Positions 33,140 to 41,412 of a DNA stretch of 64,000 bases are shown in pieces. The DNA comes from Faecalibacterium langellae. Lineage in GTDB: Bacteria > Bacillota > Clostridia > Oscillospirales > Ruminococcaceae. Within the stretch, counting starts at the first letter, position 1. Each line of letters starts with the position of its first letter. The DNA is taken from contig NZ_NMTR01000011.1 of the NCBI RefSeq assembly GCF_002549775.1, positions 39,063 through 103,062 of the forward strand, read 5' to 3'. The notes beneath the pieces were generated by a model. The model ran no database searches, was not told the DNA's origin, and worked only from the letters and a program-made list of their open reading frames with translations. Position numbers and translations under genes: made by a program.

Positions 33140-33892
33140 ATGAAAAAACACGCAATCATTTTCGCTTCTCTGGCTTTGAGCTGTCTGGTACTGTCCGCAC
33201 CGCTGGCTGCCGGGGCCGTCTCCCCCGGCCAGACCGAGACCTCCTCACTTTACATCATCACCGTGCAGCCGGAACTGCCCGTGACCGAACGCTCTGAGCT
33301 GGAACTGACCGCACTGGAAATGACCCAGACGTGGCAGAATCCCAACCCCCGCCGCCAGCTGGCACTAAAGTCTGTCTCCCGTGCCGGGTGTTCCGTTTAC
33401 CAGTGGAGCAGCTCTGCCCCGGCCGTCGCTTCGGTGGATGCCAGCGGCCTTGTCACGGCGCTGGCCCCCGGCAAAGCAGTCATCCATGCATACACCACGC
33501 AGGGCGAAACGCTGACCTGCACCGTAACGGTCACTTCCGAGATCGGCAAAGTCACGCTGGATGCAGACGTTCTTCTGCTGCACAGCGTGGGCAGCCAGCA
33601 GGACCTGATCCCCACTGTGGCTGTGCAGGAGCCCTCCGCTGTGGCACTGCAATGGACAAGCTCTGACCCCTCCGTAGCCGTCGTGGACGCCAGCGGCACC
33701 GTCACTGCCGTGGCTGACGGAAAAGCCATCGTCACGGTCCGCACCCCGGAGGGCCGCAGCGCAGACTGCACCGTATACGTCGGGCAGGCCGCCGCAGATT
33801 ACGAAAAGCGGGACAAGCAGCTCACCAGAGCCGCGCTTGGCGGCATGGGCGTTCTGGGTGCGTTGTTCCTGCTGCTGGGCATCGCACTTTAA
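33140..33892 (+). CDS. Exported protein with two BIG2 Ig-like domains and C-terminal membrane anchor
   Basis: A 250-residue secreted protein. A signal peptide covers about residues 1-26. Two bacterial Ig-like (BIG2) domains follow, each with the repeat signature WSSSAPAVASVDASGLVTAL (first) and WTSSDPSVAVVDASGTVTAV (second). A final hydrophobic helix at about 228-248 (ALGGMGVLGALFLLLGIAL) should anchor it in the membrane with the Ig domains outside. No LPXTG is present. The role is probably adhesion or cell-envelope structure. The start has AAAAGGAG upstream. Confidence 0.85.
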   Translation: MKKHAIIFASLALSCLVLSAPLAAGAVSPGQTETSSLYIITVQPELPVTERSELELTALEMTQTWQNPNPRRQLALKSVSRAGCSVYQWSSSAPAVASVDASGLVTALAPGKAVIHAYTTQGETLTCTVTVTSEIGKVTLDADVLLLHSVGSQQDLIPTVAVQEPSAVALQWTSSDPSVAVVDASGTVTAVADGKAIVTVRTPEGRSADCTVYVGQAAADYEKRDKQLTRAALGGMGVLGALFLLLGIAL

Positions 33893-33902
33893 TAGCAGAT
33901 GC

Positions 33903-33942
33903 AAAAGACCGGACTGCAAAACTGCAGTCCGGTCTTCTTCTA
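33903..33942. terminator. Bidirectional terminator between BIG2 protein and SDR genes
   Basis: AAAGACCGGACTGCA and TGCAGTCCGGTCTT form a 14-bp perfect stem with loop AAAC, serving both convergent genes. Confidence 0.88.
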
Positions 33943-34704
33943 TCATCCCAGCTTCTTTTTCTGCTGCCGCGCCACGATGGGCATCAGCAGCGGGGTGGGC
34001 AGAAGCTTCTGCGCGCCGGTGCACAGCCGCATGAAGGCCGACGGCACGATGACGGTCTTGTGGTGCATCATACCCAGCAGGGCTTCCTCCACGCAAAACT
34101 CCGGCGTGATGCCCTTGAGGGCAAACACCACGCCTGCCCGGTCGTTGAACTCGGTGTTCACCGGTCCCGGGCAGAGGGCGCAGACGTATACCGGGCTGCG
34201 GTTCTCCCGCAGTTCTTCGGCCACGCCCCGGGTCAGACTGACCACATAAGCCTTGCTGGCGTAGTAGCCCGCCATGTAGGGCCCGCCGGGCAGCAGCCCC
34301 GCCGAGGATGCCACGTTGAGGATGGTGCCGCCGCCTGCCGCGTCCATCTTGCGCACCGCAAAGTGGAACAGCCGGGCCATGGCGGCCACGTTCACTTTGA
34401 TCATTTCTTCTTCCCGGGCAGCATCCGTTTCCAGATAGCTGCCGCAGACGCCGAAGCCCGCGTTGTTGATAAAAATGTCGATGTTCTCCCCTGCCAGCGC
34501 GGCGCACAGCCGGGCGCAGTCCGCTTCGTCGGCAAGGTCGGCGGGCAGGATGCGGCAGGGCGTGCCCAGCTCGGCCGCGAGGGCTTCGAGCCGGTCGGTG
34601 CGGCGGGCGGTGAGGATGAGCCGACAGCCAATTTTTGCGTAGCGGCGCGCAAACTCCTGCCCGATGCCGGAGCTTGCGCCGGTGATCCAGACGGTTTTGG
34701 ACAT
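33943..34704 (-). CDS. Short-chain dehydrogenase/reductase
   Basis: A 253-residue classical SDR, closest in style to DltE/YqjQ-like broad-range reductases. The coenzyme loop is ITGASSGIGQEFA, with basic residues after the second strand (ARRTDRLEAL) that favour NADP. NNAGFG, the catalytic NVASSAGLLP Ser, and YYASKAYV (Tyr and Lys) are intact. The substrate is unknown. The tail from about residue 225 is basic and hydrophobic and may touch the membrane. The start follows AAGGAGAA. Repeat copies separate it from the aldo/keto reductase gene. Confidence 0.85.
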   Translation of the reverse strand: MSKTVWITGASSGIGQEFARRYAKIGCRLILTARRTDRLEALAAELGTPCRILPADLADEADCARLCAALAGENIDIFINNAGFGVCGSYLETDAAREEEMIKVNVAAMARLFHFAVRKMDAAGGGTILNVASSAGLLPGGPYMAGYYASKAYVVSLTRGVAEELRENRSPVYVCALCPGPVNTEFNDRAGVVFALKGITPEFCVEEALLGMMHHKTVIVPSAFMRLCTGAQKLLPTPLLMPIVARQQKKKLG

Positions 34705-34720
34705 AAAATTCTCCTTTGGA

Positions 34721-34779
34721 TAGCCTTCCCCCTCGGGGGAAGGTGGATGCGGCCAACGGGAGCAGACGGATGAGGGGCA
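34721..34779. repeat. REP-like palindromic repeat copy
   Basis: AGCCTTCCCCCTCGGGGGAAGG, then GCAGACGGATGAGGGGC; inverted relative to the copy at 34826. Confidence 0.8.
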
Positions 34780-34825
34780 GTTGTGGTCAGATGCTGCTCT
34801 AGCCGAGCGAAATCTAAAGATAGCT

Positions 34826-34922
34826 TTCCCTCATCCGTCGCTTTCGCGACAGCTATTCCCCGCTTTGTCGCTATTGCGACATCTCTCCCCGACCGGGGAG
34901 AGTCTTTCCCAAGGGGGAAGCC
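34826..34922. repeat. REP-like palindromic repeat copy with GTCGC/GCGAC unit
   Basis: CCCTCATCCGTCGCTTTCGC then TTTGTCGCTATTGCGACATC then CTCCCCGACCGGGGAG. Together with 34721-34779 it forms a facing pair like the one at 3358-3493. Confidence 0.8.
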
Positions 34923-34924
34923 TA

Positions 34925-35923
34925 TTATTTTGCAAACCCGGAAGCCTTATCAATGGCTTCCAGTTCTTCTTTTGTAAAGGTGGTGTTTTCCAGCGCCTTG
35001 ATGTTGTCCAGAATCTGCTCCGGGCGGGAGGCACCGATCAGCACACTGGTCACTTCGCCGTCCTTCAGGACCCACGCCAGCGCCATCTCGGCCAGCGTCT
35101 GCCCGCGGGACGCCGCGATCTCGTTCAGGGCGCGGATCTGCGCCAGTTTTTCTTCGGTGAGGGCAGATTCCTTCAAAAAGCGGCCATCGGTGCGCACACG
35201 GCTGTCCTCCGGGATGCCGTTGAGGTAGCGGTTGGTCAGCAGGCCCTGTGCCAGCGGGCTGAAGGCGATGATGCCCTTGTTCAGGCGCACGGCTGTCTTC
35301 TTCAGGCCATTCTGCTCGATGGTGCGGTCAAAGATGGAATAGCGGTTCTGGTTGATGACGAAGGGCACATGCAGCTCGTTCAGGATGGCGGCGGCCTTTT
35401 CCAGCGTTTCGCCGTTATAATTGGACAGGCCCGCGTACAGCGCCTTGCCGCTCTGCACGGCAGTGGCAAGGGCCCCCATGGTCTCCTCCAGCGGGGTGTT
35501 GGGGTCCATGCGGTGGTGGTAGTAGATGTCCACGTAGTCCAGGCCCAGACGCTTCAAGCTCTGGTCCAGGCTTGCCAGCAGATACTTGCGGCTGCCCCAG
35601 TCGCCGTAGGGGCCGTCCCACATGGTGTAGCCCGCCTTGGTGCTGATGATGAGCTCATCGCGGTAGGGCATAAAGTTCTCGTGCAGGATGCGGCCGAGGT
35701 TCTTCTCGGCACTGCCCGGCTCCGGGCCATAGTTGTTGGCAAGGTCAAAGTGAGTGATGCCGTGGTCGAAGGCCGTGAAGCAGAGCTGCTTCATGGTCTC
35801 GTAGTGGCCGGTGTCGCCAAAATTGTGCCAGAAGCCCAGCGAGACAGCCGGCAGCAGCAGGCCGCTTTTGCCGCAGCGGTGATACGGCATGGAAGAATAG
35901 CGTGCATCGGATGCCTGATACAT
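34925..35923 (-). CDS. Aldo/keto reductase, YghZ (L-glyceraldehyde 3-phosphate reductase) type
   Basis: A 332-residue NADPH-dependent aldo/keto reductase of the AKR14-like group that includes E. coli YghZ. The catalytic tetrad is visible: Asp in HFDLANNYGP, Tyr in the same block, Lys in ISTKAGY, and His in DIYYHHRMD. NPSY-like coenzyme contacts follow in LIGASRPEQILDNI. The family detoxifies methylglyoxal or L-glyceraldehyde 3-phosphate. The start MYQASDARY follows a GGAG-type site. It is separated from trpS by a terminator. Confidence 0.88.
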   Translation of the reverse strand: MYQASDARYSSMPYHRCGKSGLLLPAVSLGFWHNFGDTGHYETMKQLCFTAFDHGITHFDLANNYGPEPGSAEKNLGRILHENFMPYRDELIISTKAGYTMWDGPYGDWGSRKYLLASLDQSLKRLGLDYVDIYYHHRMDPNTPLEETMGALATAVQSGKALYAGLSNYNGETLEKAAAILNELHVPFVINQNRYSIFDRTIEQNGLKKTAVRLNKGIIAFSPLAQGLLTNRYLNGIPEDSRVRTDGRFLKESALTEEKLAQIRALNEIAASRGQTLAEMALAWVLKDGEVTSVLIGASRPEQILDNIKALENTTFTKEELEAIDKASGFAK

Positions 35924-35944
35924 TAGAACCTACTCCTTTCGTGC

Positions 35945-35991
35945 AAAAAGGGGCCGTTACACAGATACCGTGTAACAGCCCCCTTCGTTTT
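35945..35991 (-). terminator. Terminator of trpS
   Basis: On the minus strand GGGGGCTGTTACACGG and CTGTGTAACGGCCCC form the stem, followed by TTTTTGC. Confidence 0.85.
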
Positions 35992-37052
35992 TATTTCAGC
36001 AGGTTATCGTTGTCAAAGTAGTCGATGCGCATGGACTTGCGGACATCGGCCAGGGTGGCGGCGGCAGTCTTTTCGGCGTAGGCACTGCCCTCTTTCAGAA
36101 TTTCCACCACTTCCGGCAGGCGCTGCTCCCACTCCTTGCGGCGGGTGCGGATGGGCTCCAGCTCGGCCTGCATGACGCTGTTGAGGAACTTCTTCACCTT
36201 CACATCGCCCAGGCCGCCGCGCTGGTAGTGGGCCTTCAGCTCGTCGAGGTTCTGGTACTCGGGCCAGAACTCGGCGAAGTGCTCCGGGCGGCAGAAAGCG
36301 TCCAGATAGATGAACACCGGGTTGCCCTCCACCTTGCCGGGGTCCTGCACACGCAGGTGGTTCGGGTCGGTGTACATGGACATGACCTTCTTCTTGATGT
36401 CCTCCGGCTCCTCGGAGAGGTAGATGCAGTTGCCGAGAGATTTGCTCATCTTGGCCTTGCCGTCGATGCCGGGCAGGCGCAGGCAGGCGGCGTTCTGGGG
36501 CAGAACGATCTCGGGCTCCACCAGCGTTTCGCCGTAGACAGCGTTGAACTTGTGCACGATCTCGCAGCACTGCTCGATCATGGGCTTCTGGTCCTCACCG
36601 GCGGGCACGGTGGTGGCCTTGAAGGCGGTGATATCGGCAGCCTGACTGATGGGGTAGCAGAAGAAGCCCACCGGGATGCTGGTCTCAAAGTTGCGCATCT
36701 GGATCTCGGTCTTCACGGTAGGGTTGCGCTGCAGGCGGCTCACGGTGACGAGGTTCATGTAATAGAAGCTCAGCTCGGTGAGCTCGGGCACCATGGACTG
36801 GATGAAGATGTGGGTCTTGGCCGGGTCGATGCCGCAGGCCAGGTAGTCCAGTGCCACCTGCAGGATGTTCTGGCGCACCTTCTCGGGGTTATCGGCGTTG
36901 TCGGTCAGGGCCTGTGCATCGGCGATCATGACGTAAATTTCGTCGTACTCGCCGGAGTTCTGCAGGCGCACACGCTCTTTCAGGGAGCCGACGTAGTGGC
37001 CCACATGCAGGCGGCCGGTAGGACGGTCGCCGGTCAGAATAACTTTTTTCAT
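35991..37052 (-). CDS. trpS: Tryptophan--tRNA ligase
   Basis: A 353-residue class I synthetase charging tRNA(Trp). The HIGH-type motif is in [15 protein letters not shown] and the KMSKS loop is intact in [24 protein letters not shown] carries the conserved ATP-binding region. It is slightly longer than the standard enzyme (about 330), with small insertions near the C-terminus. The start [11 protein letters not shown] follows AAAGGAG. No T-box is obvious in the short upstream region, which borders a tRNA pair. Confidence 0.95.
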   Translation of the reverse strand: MKKVILTGDRPTGRLHVGHYVGSLKERVRLQNSGEYDEIYVMIADAQALTDNADNPEKVRQNILQVALDYLACGIDPAKTHIFIQSMVPELTELSFYYMNLVTVSRLQRNPTVKTEIQMRNFETSIPVGFFCYPISQAADITAFKATTVPAGEDQKPMIEQCCEIVHKFNAVYGETLVEPEIVLPQNAACLRLPGIDGKAKMSKSLGNCIYLSEEPEDIKKKVMSMYTDPNHLRVQDPGKVEGNPVFIYLDAFCRPEHFAEFWPEYQNLDELKAHYQRGGLGDVKVKKFLNSVMQAELEPIRTRRKEWEQRLPEVVEILKEGSAYAEKTAAATLADVRKSMRIDYFDNDNLLK

Positions 37053-37157
37053 GGTGTTCTCCTTTAGCTCTCAGAAACGAGAGATTTTCACTTACATTTA
37101 TTATTGTAAGTATATCCCGCCCCGCGGGCCCTGTCAACAAAAGCCGCCGGGAAAAAG

Positions 37158-37188
37158 AAAAAAGCGATGGAAAATTCCCATCGCTTTG
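37158..37188 (-). terminator. Terminator of the tRNA-Glu/tRNA-Asn transcript
   Basis: AAAGCGATGG and CCATCGCTTT form a 10-bp stem; on the minus strand it is followed by TTTTCTTTTT, directly after the tRNA-Asn 3' end. Confidence 0.85.
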
Positions 37189-37189
37189 C

Positions 37190-37266
37190 TGGCGCCTCTT
37201 GCCTGACTCGAACAGGCGACACCCTGATTAACAGTCAGGTGCTCTAACCGACTGAGCTAAAGAGGC
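37190..37266 (-). tRNA. tRNA-Asn(GTT)
   Basis: On the minus strand GCCTCTT pairs with AAGAGGC in the acceptor stem. The anticodon loop CTGTTAA gives GTT, the T loop is TTCGAGT and CCA is encoded. It is 77 bases with CCA. Confidence 0.97.
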
Positions 37267-37308
37267 ATCTATATAAAACGGCCAAACGACCGTTTTACTA
37301 CTAAAAAA

Positions 37309-37383
37309 TGGTGACCCGTACCGGAATCGAACCGATGTTAAAGGCGTGAGAGGCCTCTGTCTTAACCGCTTGACCAACGGGCC
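37309..37383 (-). tRNA. tRNA-Glu(CTC)
   Basis: On the minus strand the acceptor starts GGCCCGT; the anticodon loop CTCTCAC gives CTC, which reads GAG. The T loop is TTCGATT and CCA is encoded. It is 75 bases and lies 42 bases upstream of tRNA-Asn in the same transcript. Confidence 0.95.
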
Positions 37384-37471
37384 ATACGTCCATTTTGCAT
37401 CGGGCGTTCGCTCCCGACTCGATTATTTTAGCATAGAGGTCGTACTTTGTCAACACAAAATTTCAATTTTT

Positions 37472-38104
37472 TCAAAAAATGTTTTTCACGCCGGAAACGC
37501 CCGCGCGGACGAGGCCCAGCGCCAGCCCCAGATAGACGCTGACCACCGTCTCGCTCTCGTCAAACGCCATCTTCCGGCGCTGGGGCAGACCGGCCAGGGG
37601 GCCTTCATAGACACAGCGCAGCTGTTCCAGCCGGGTGTAGTCGTTCGGGTGCATCAGGGTGCTGTGCTTGGGCAGCTGCATGGAGCCGCTTTTTTCCAGC
37701 ACCTCGCTGACGAACTGGGAGCAGAAATAGTGGCGGCGGCGCTTCCACCGGATGTGCAGCCCGCACAGCGCAAGGCCCAGCACGTTGAACCGGTACAGAT
37801 TGCCATGGGCCATCATGTGGTCGGCACGGCGGCGGGCGCGGGCGTAAGCTTCGTCCGTCACTTCCAGCGCATACAGGGCGCAAGGCACATTTTCCCGCAG
37901 GCGGAACGCGCCCCGGTTCAGGTATTCCCTGCTGGGGCCTGCCGGGAACATGGTATAGCCATTCTTGCGGGTGGAGCTGTACAGGCAGCCAAGGTCTTCG
38001 TCAAAGGCAAGGGACGCATGGGTATAGTTTGCCCCGGTGACGGCGTAGACCAGGTTGGACAGCAGCGTGCCCGAGCGGGTGAGCAGGATGTAGATGGTTT
38101 TCAT
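37472..38104 (-). CDS. Permuted papain-like (NlpC/P60/YiiX-type) hydrolase-like protein
   Basis: A 210-residue protein with the permuted NlpC/P60 layout. The histidine motif comes first (YTHASLAFDEDLG) and the nucleophile Cys second, in HYFCSQFVSEVLEKSG. This family includes YiiX and YebB and probably cleaves amide or ester bonds in lipids, peptides or cell-wall material. No signal peptide is seen, so it may act inside the cell, although the N-terminus is mildly hydrophobic. The start MKTIYILLT follows GAAGGAA. The gene lies between a tRNA pair and an ABC transporter operon, with no functional link. Confidence 0.75.
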   Translation of the reverse strand: MKTIYILLTRSGTLLSNLVYAVTGANYTHASLAFDEDLGCLYSSTRKNGYTMFPAGPSREYLNRGAFRLRENVPCALYALEVTDEAYARARRRADHMMAHGNLYRFNVLGLALCGLHIRWKRRRHYFCSQFVSEVLEKSGSMQLPKHSTLMHPNDYTRLEQLRCVYEGPLAGLPQRRKMAFDESETVVSVYLGLALGLVRAGVSGVKNIF

Positions 38105-38225
38105 GGCAGTGTTCCTTCAATATGTAAGGGCCCGGTAAAAAGGCGGAAAAATATCTCTCTGGTTTCAGTATACCAGAAACAAAGTTCCTTTGCCATAAAA
38201 ACGGATGGATTGCCGCGAAAATTGC

Positions 38226-38366
38226 ATGAAAGATATTGTTTTTTCCGCACTGAACCTTCTTATTGGCGTGGTCCAGATCACCTGGATGATCGCAAGGGAT
38301 GTCTTTCGGGGCAGGCCCAAAGCGACTGCGAAAGCAAAACATTATTCCAAAAGCAAAAAAGATTGA
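38226..38366 (+). CDS. Possible small membrane protein (46 residues)
   Basis: ATG at 38226 opens a 46-codon frame with one hydrophobic helix (IVFSALNLLIGVVQITWMIA) and a strongly basic tail (RGRPKATAKAKHYSKSKKD), the usual design of small bacterial membrane proteins. The stop codon lies in the first arm of a strong terminator (38356-38403), which fits a real transcription unit. No good ribosome site is seen upstream; an in-frame ATG seven codons earlier is no better. I do not recognise a family. Confidence 0.35.
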   Translation: MKDIVFSALNLLIGVVQITWMIARDVFRGRPKATAKAKHYSKSKKD

Positions 38367-38403
38367 CCGCCTCTGTCTCCCAAACCCAGGCGGTCAATCT
38401 TTT
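38356..38403. terminator. Bidirectional terminator
   Basis: AAAGATTGACCGCCT and AGGCGGTCAATCTTT form a 15-bp perfect stem around a 15-base loop, followed by TTTGAC. Confidence 0.88.
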
Positions 38404-38508
38404 GACTTAATGCCGGTAAGGAGCTGACCACATGAGCAGCCAGTGCCTTTCCTTTGTCTTTAGTATAGTGGCATCGCGGATTTTTGTCAAGAGGTGCGGC
38501 AGGTTCGC

Positions 38509-39759
38509 TCACCGCACCATCTTCCTCCGGTAGCCCCACACCGCCAAGGCTAAAAACAGCACGATCTTGACCGGAGCCAGCACCCGCAGCACATCGGCCT
38601 GGAAGAAGGCATGTCCGCCCGCAAAGAGGAAGTCAAAGCTGTACATCTTATAAAGCAGGGCGTTGGACAGGCCGATGCCGCCCGCCGGGAGCAGAGTGGA
38701 CAACCACTCTCCCAGCGACCCGGGCACCACCATATAGACAATGAGCGGGGCCACCACACTGATCAGCGCCACAGACAAAGCGGTCAGGTTGTTCTTGGCC
38801 CATACGGATGCCATCAGCACAAAGGCCACCTCCGCAAAGAAGATCAGGAAGTTTGCCACCAGCATGACCCACTCCATCTGACCAACGGTATACGGCAGCA
38901 GGCTGGTCACAGAAAACAGCCATTGCACGGAAGTTTGGGTACTTTCCCAGCCAAACAGAGCATTCGTGACCAGGATCCACACCACGCCGCAGAGCAGATA
39001 CGCCGCCCCTGTGATACTAAACGCCGCTGCCAGCTTTGCCGCTGCTAGCCACAGACCGCCGTTTTTTGTGCACAGTTGGATGTCCTGCGCCCCGGTCTGT
39101 GCATCCGATGCAAACACCGGGGCCGCAATCACCGCGCACAGCAGGGTGAGCAGCAAGCTCAACAGGGTCTGGTAATCCATTGCGTCTGAACTGACCCCAA
39201 ATGAATAGGTGAACGGTTTTTGTACAGCATCGAACTTTTTCTGTGCAATGGCCTGCGCCTGCTCATAGCCGGGCTTTCCGTCTTGTTCCAGCCAGATCAC
39301 CGATTCCAGCCGTTTGGGGAGCTGGCTGTAAAAGTTCTGCATATCCTCTGCGGTCAGCCCCATCACGCCCGGTGCCATGCCGGTTTTCGGGTCGGCAAAG
39401 GCTTCCTTTGCGTTGTTCACAAGAGGCTGATACCGGGCAAGTTCTTTATAAAATACCTCGACCGGGATATCGTTGATGGAGCTTGCATCATACTGCCGGT
39501 ACACCCGCTGATAGGCTTCCAGTGCTTCCTGCATAACATCCGGCGTGATGGTATCGGATACCTGCTGCTCCTGCCGTTTCCTGATTGCTTTCAGACCCGT
39601 GTAACTCACTTTGTTTCCGCTGGCATCCAGTTCCGTCCAGCCGATAAAGGTCACCGGCAGATATGCCATGACCACAGCCAGCACCAACGCAATGGCCAGC
39701 AGAATGGCGGTCATGCGGGTCTTGCACACCCGCTTCAGTTCCAGTTTGTACAGGTTCAT
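38509..39759 (-). CDS. ABC-2-type transporter permease
   Basis: A 416-residue membrane component for the adjacent ATPase. One helix lies near the N-terminus (TAILLAIALVLAVVMAYLP), then comes an extracellular domain of about 150 residues, followed by five to six helices from about residue 215 on. This is the ABC-2/bacteriocin-export permease layout. The start MNLYKLELKR overlaps the ATPase stop by ATGA. It is last in the sigma-factor operon; the substrate may be an antimicrobial peptide or envelope stress agent, which is a guess from the operon type. Confidence 0.82.
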   Translation of the reverse strand: MNLYKLELKRVCKTRMTAILLAIALVLAVVMAYLPVTFIGWTELDASGNKVSYTGLKAIRKRQEQQVSDTITPDVMQEALEAYQRVYRQYDASSINDIPVEVFYKELARYQPLVNNAKEAFADPKTGMAPGVMGLTAEDMQNFYSQLPKRLESVIWLEQDGKPGYEQAQAIAQKKFDAVQKPFTYSFGVSSDAMDYQTLLSLLLTLLCAVIAAPVFASDAQTGAQDIQLCTKNGGLWLAAAKLAAAFSITGAAYLLCGVVWILVTNALFGWESTQTSVQWLFSVTSLLPYTVGQMEWVMLVANFLIFFAEVAFVLMASVWAKNNLTALSVALISVVAPLIVYMVVPGSLGEWLSTLLPAGGIGLSNALLYKMYSFDFLFAGGHAFFQADVLRVLAPVKIVLFLALAVWGYRRKMVR

Positions 39760-40637
39760 TGTACAGCCTCCGTTTCTTCCGGGAACAGCCACAGATACAG
39801 GTCTTCCAGTTTGGGCCGGGCCGGGATGCTGCCGGGCAGCTGCGGTGCCTCGGCCAGATAGCGCAGTGTCACGGTGCCGTCCGGCTCGTTGCGCAGGTTG
39901 ACCACCTGCAAACAGTGCTCCCACCGGGGCAGTTCGCCCGCCGGGGCACTCCCCTGCCAGACCTTTCCTTCAATTTGCTGCACCAGCCCCTCGGTGGTGT
40001 CCACGGCGATGATTTTTCCATCCTTCATCACGGCGTTTTCGGCCGCAATGTATTCCACATCCGACACGATGTGGGTGGAAATCAAAACGATGCGGTCCTG
40101 CGCAAACTCGGACAGCAGATTGCGGAACCGTACCCGCTCGCCGGGGTCAAGGCCCGCCGTGGGCTCGTCCAGGATCAGAATTTCCGGGTCGTTGAGCAGG
40201 GCCTGTGCGATGCCCACCCGGCGCTTCATGCCGCCGGAAAGCTTGACAATTTTTTTGCGGCGCACCTCGGCAAGGCTCACGCGCTCCAGCAATGCATCAA
40301 TTTGCCGGGCGGCTTCGGCCCGGGGCAGGCCCTTCAGCGCGGCCATATACTCCAGATAGTCCTGCACCGTGAACTCCGGGTAGAACCCGAATTCCTGCGG
40401 CAGATAGCCCAGCTTTTCACGGTAGGCTGCGCCCAGCGCGCCGATCTCCACCCCGTCGCACAAGATCTGCCCCTCGGTGGGCCGCAGAATACCCGCCAGC
40501 ATCCGCATCAGGGTGGTCTTGCCCGCACCGTTGGCCCCCAACAGGCCCCATACACCGGCTGTCAGGGTGAGGGACACGTCTGCCGCCGCCATCTTGTCAC
40601 GATAGCGCTTGGTCACATGGCGTATTTCCAGTTTCAT
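39756..40637 (-). CDS. ABC transporter ATP-binding protein
   Basis: A 293-residue ABC ATPase. It has Walker A (GANGAGKTT), the Q loop (YLPQEFGF), the ABC signature (LSGGMKRRVGIA), Walker B (ILILDEPTAGLDP) and the H loop (ISTHIV). It is of the CcmA/BcrA export group, with a C-terminal extension of about 70 residues. The start MKLEIRHV has AAAGGAG; the longer frame lies in the upstream gene. It is the third gene of a four-gene operon with an ECF sigma factor, a membrane protein and a permease. Confidence 0.92.
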   Translation of the reverse strand: MKLEIRHVTKRYRDKMAAADVSLTLTAGVWGLLGANGAGKTTLMRMLAGILRPTEGQILCDGVEIGALGAAYREKLGYLPQEFGFYPEFTVQDYLEYMAALKGLPRAEAARQIDALLERVSLAEVRRKKIVKLSGGMKRRVGIAQALLNDPEILILDEPTAGLDPGERVRFRNLLSEFAQDRIVLISTHIVSDVEYIAAENAVMKDGKIIAVDTTEGLVQQIEGKVWQGSAPAGELPRWEHCLQVVNLRNEPDGTVTLRYLAEAPQLPGSIPARPKLEDLYLWLFPEETEAVQ

Positions 40638-40650
40638 ACAAAGGCTCCTT

Positions 40651-41412
40651 TCACATTTCTGCCACGTATTCCGGCCGGGCGGCAAGGCGGGCGCACTGTC
40701 CGCCCAGACACACCGCCAGCACACCGGCCGCCAGCGGCAGACCGGCGGGCAGCTGCGGCAATTCTTCTTCGACCTCGATCAGGCGCAGCAGGCACAATTG
40801 CCCAGCAAACAGCGGCACGGCGGCCAGCACCAGCCGTTCCGGGCGCACGCGGCGCAAAAGCAGCAACAGCTCGTTGTTCGCCAGCAGGAACGGCACCGCC
40901 AGCAGGCACACCAGCTGGCCAAGTTTGAGCGGCGCGGCTGCGTACACGCTGATTGCCAGCACTGCCAGCAGCACCACTTCCCCGGCCAGCAGCAGCAGAA
41001 AACGCAGCACCAGCGGCGTGCCGATCCCAACATGCGTGGCGCGTTCCAGTTCCAGCATCCGGTACTGGCTGGCCCGGCACAAAAACGGCAGGCCCAGCAG
41101 GGCTGTGCACATGGCAAGGGCCGTCAGCCCGAACAGCGCATTGCGCAGGCTCCATGCGGCTTCCCACAGGCCCAGCGCCCGGCCCACACTGTAGAGCGCC
41201 AGCGCAGCAAAGGCTTCCAGCCCAGCGGCTTTCCACCCCAGCAGCCGCAGCTGCCAGTACAGCAGATTTTTCCAGCCCCCGCGCGGGCACGGGTGGTACG
41301 CAGCCCGGCAGCGGTGCAGCAGCGTTTCCGGCACTGCGGCAGTCCGACTTTGCGGCGGCGCGGCCAGCGCGCGGGTGAGCTGCTGCTTCAATTTGCGATT
41401 TGATGCACTCAT
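40651..41412 (-). CDS. Membrane protein of ECF sigma/ABC operon, possible anti-sigma partner
   Basis: A 253-residue protein with a basic, soluble N-terminus of about 55 residues and then about six membrane helices rich in Leu and Ala. It overlaps the sigma-factor stop by ATGA and lies 13 bases before the ATPase gene. This position is where many ECF operons hold an anti-sigma factor; here the N-terminal part lacks the zinc-binding HxxxCxxC motif, so the assignment is only by context. It could equally be a second transporter component. Confidence 0.6.
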   Translation of the reverse strand: MSASNRKLKQQLTRALAAPPQSRTAAVPETLLHRCRAAYHPCPRGGWKNLLYWQLRLLGWKAAGLEAFAALALYSVGRALGLWEAAWSLRNALFGLTALAMCTALLGLPFLCRASQYRMLELERATHVGIGTPLVLRFLLLLAGEVVLLAVLAISVYAAAPLKLGQLVCLLAVPFLLANNELLLLLRRVRPERLVLAAVPLFAGQLCLLRLIEVEEELPQLPAGLPLAAGVLAVCLGGQCARLAARPEYVAEM

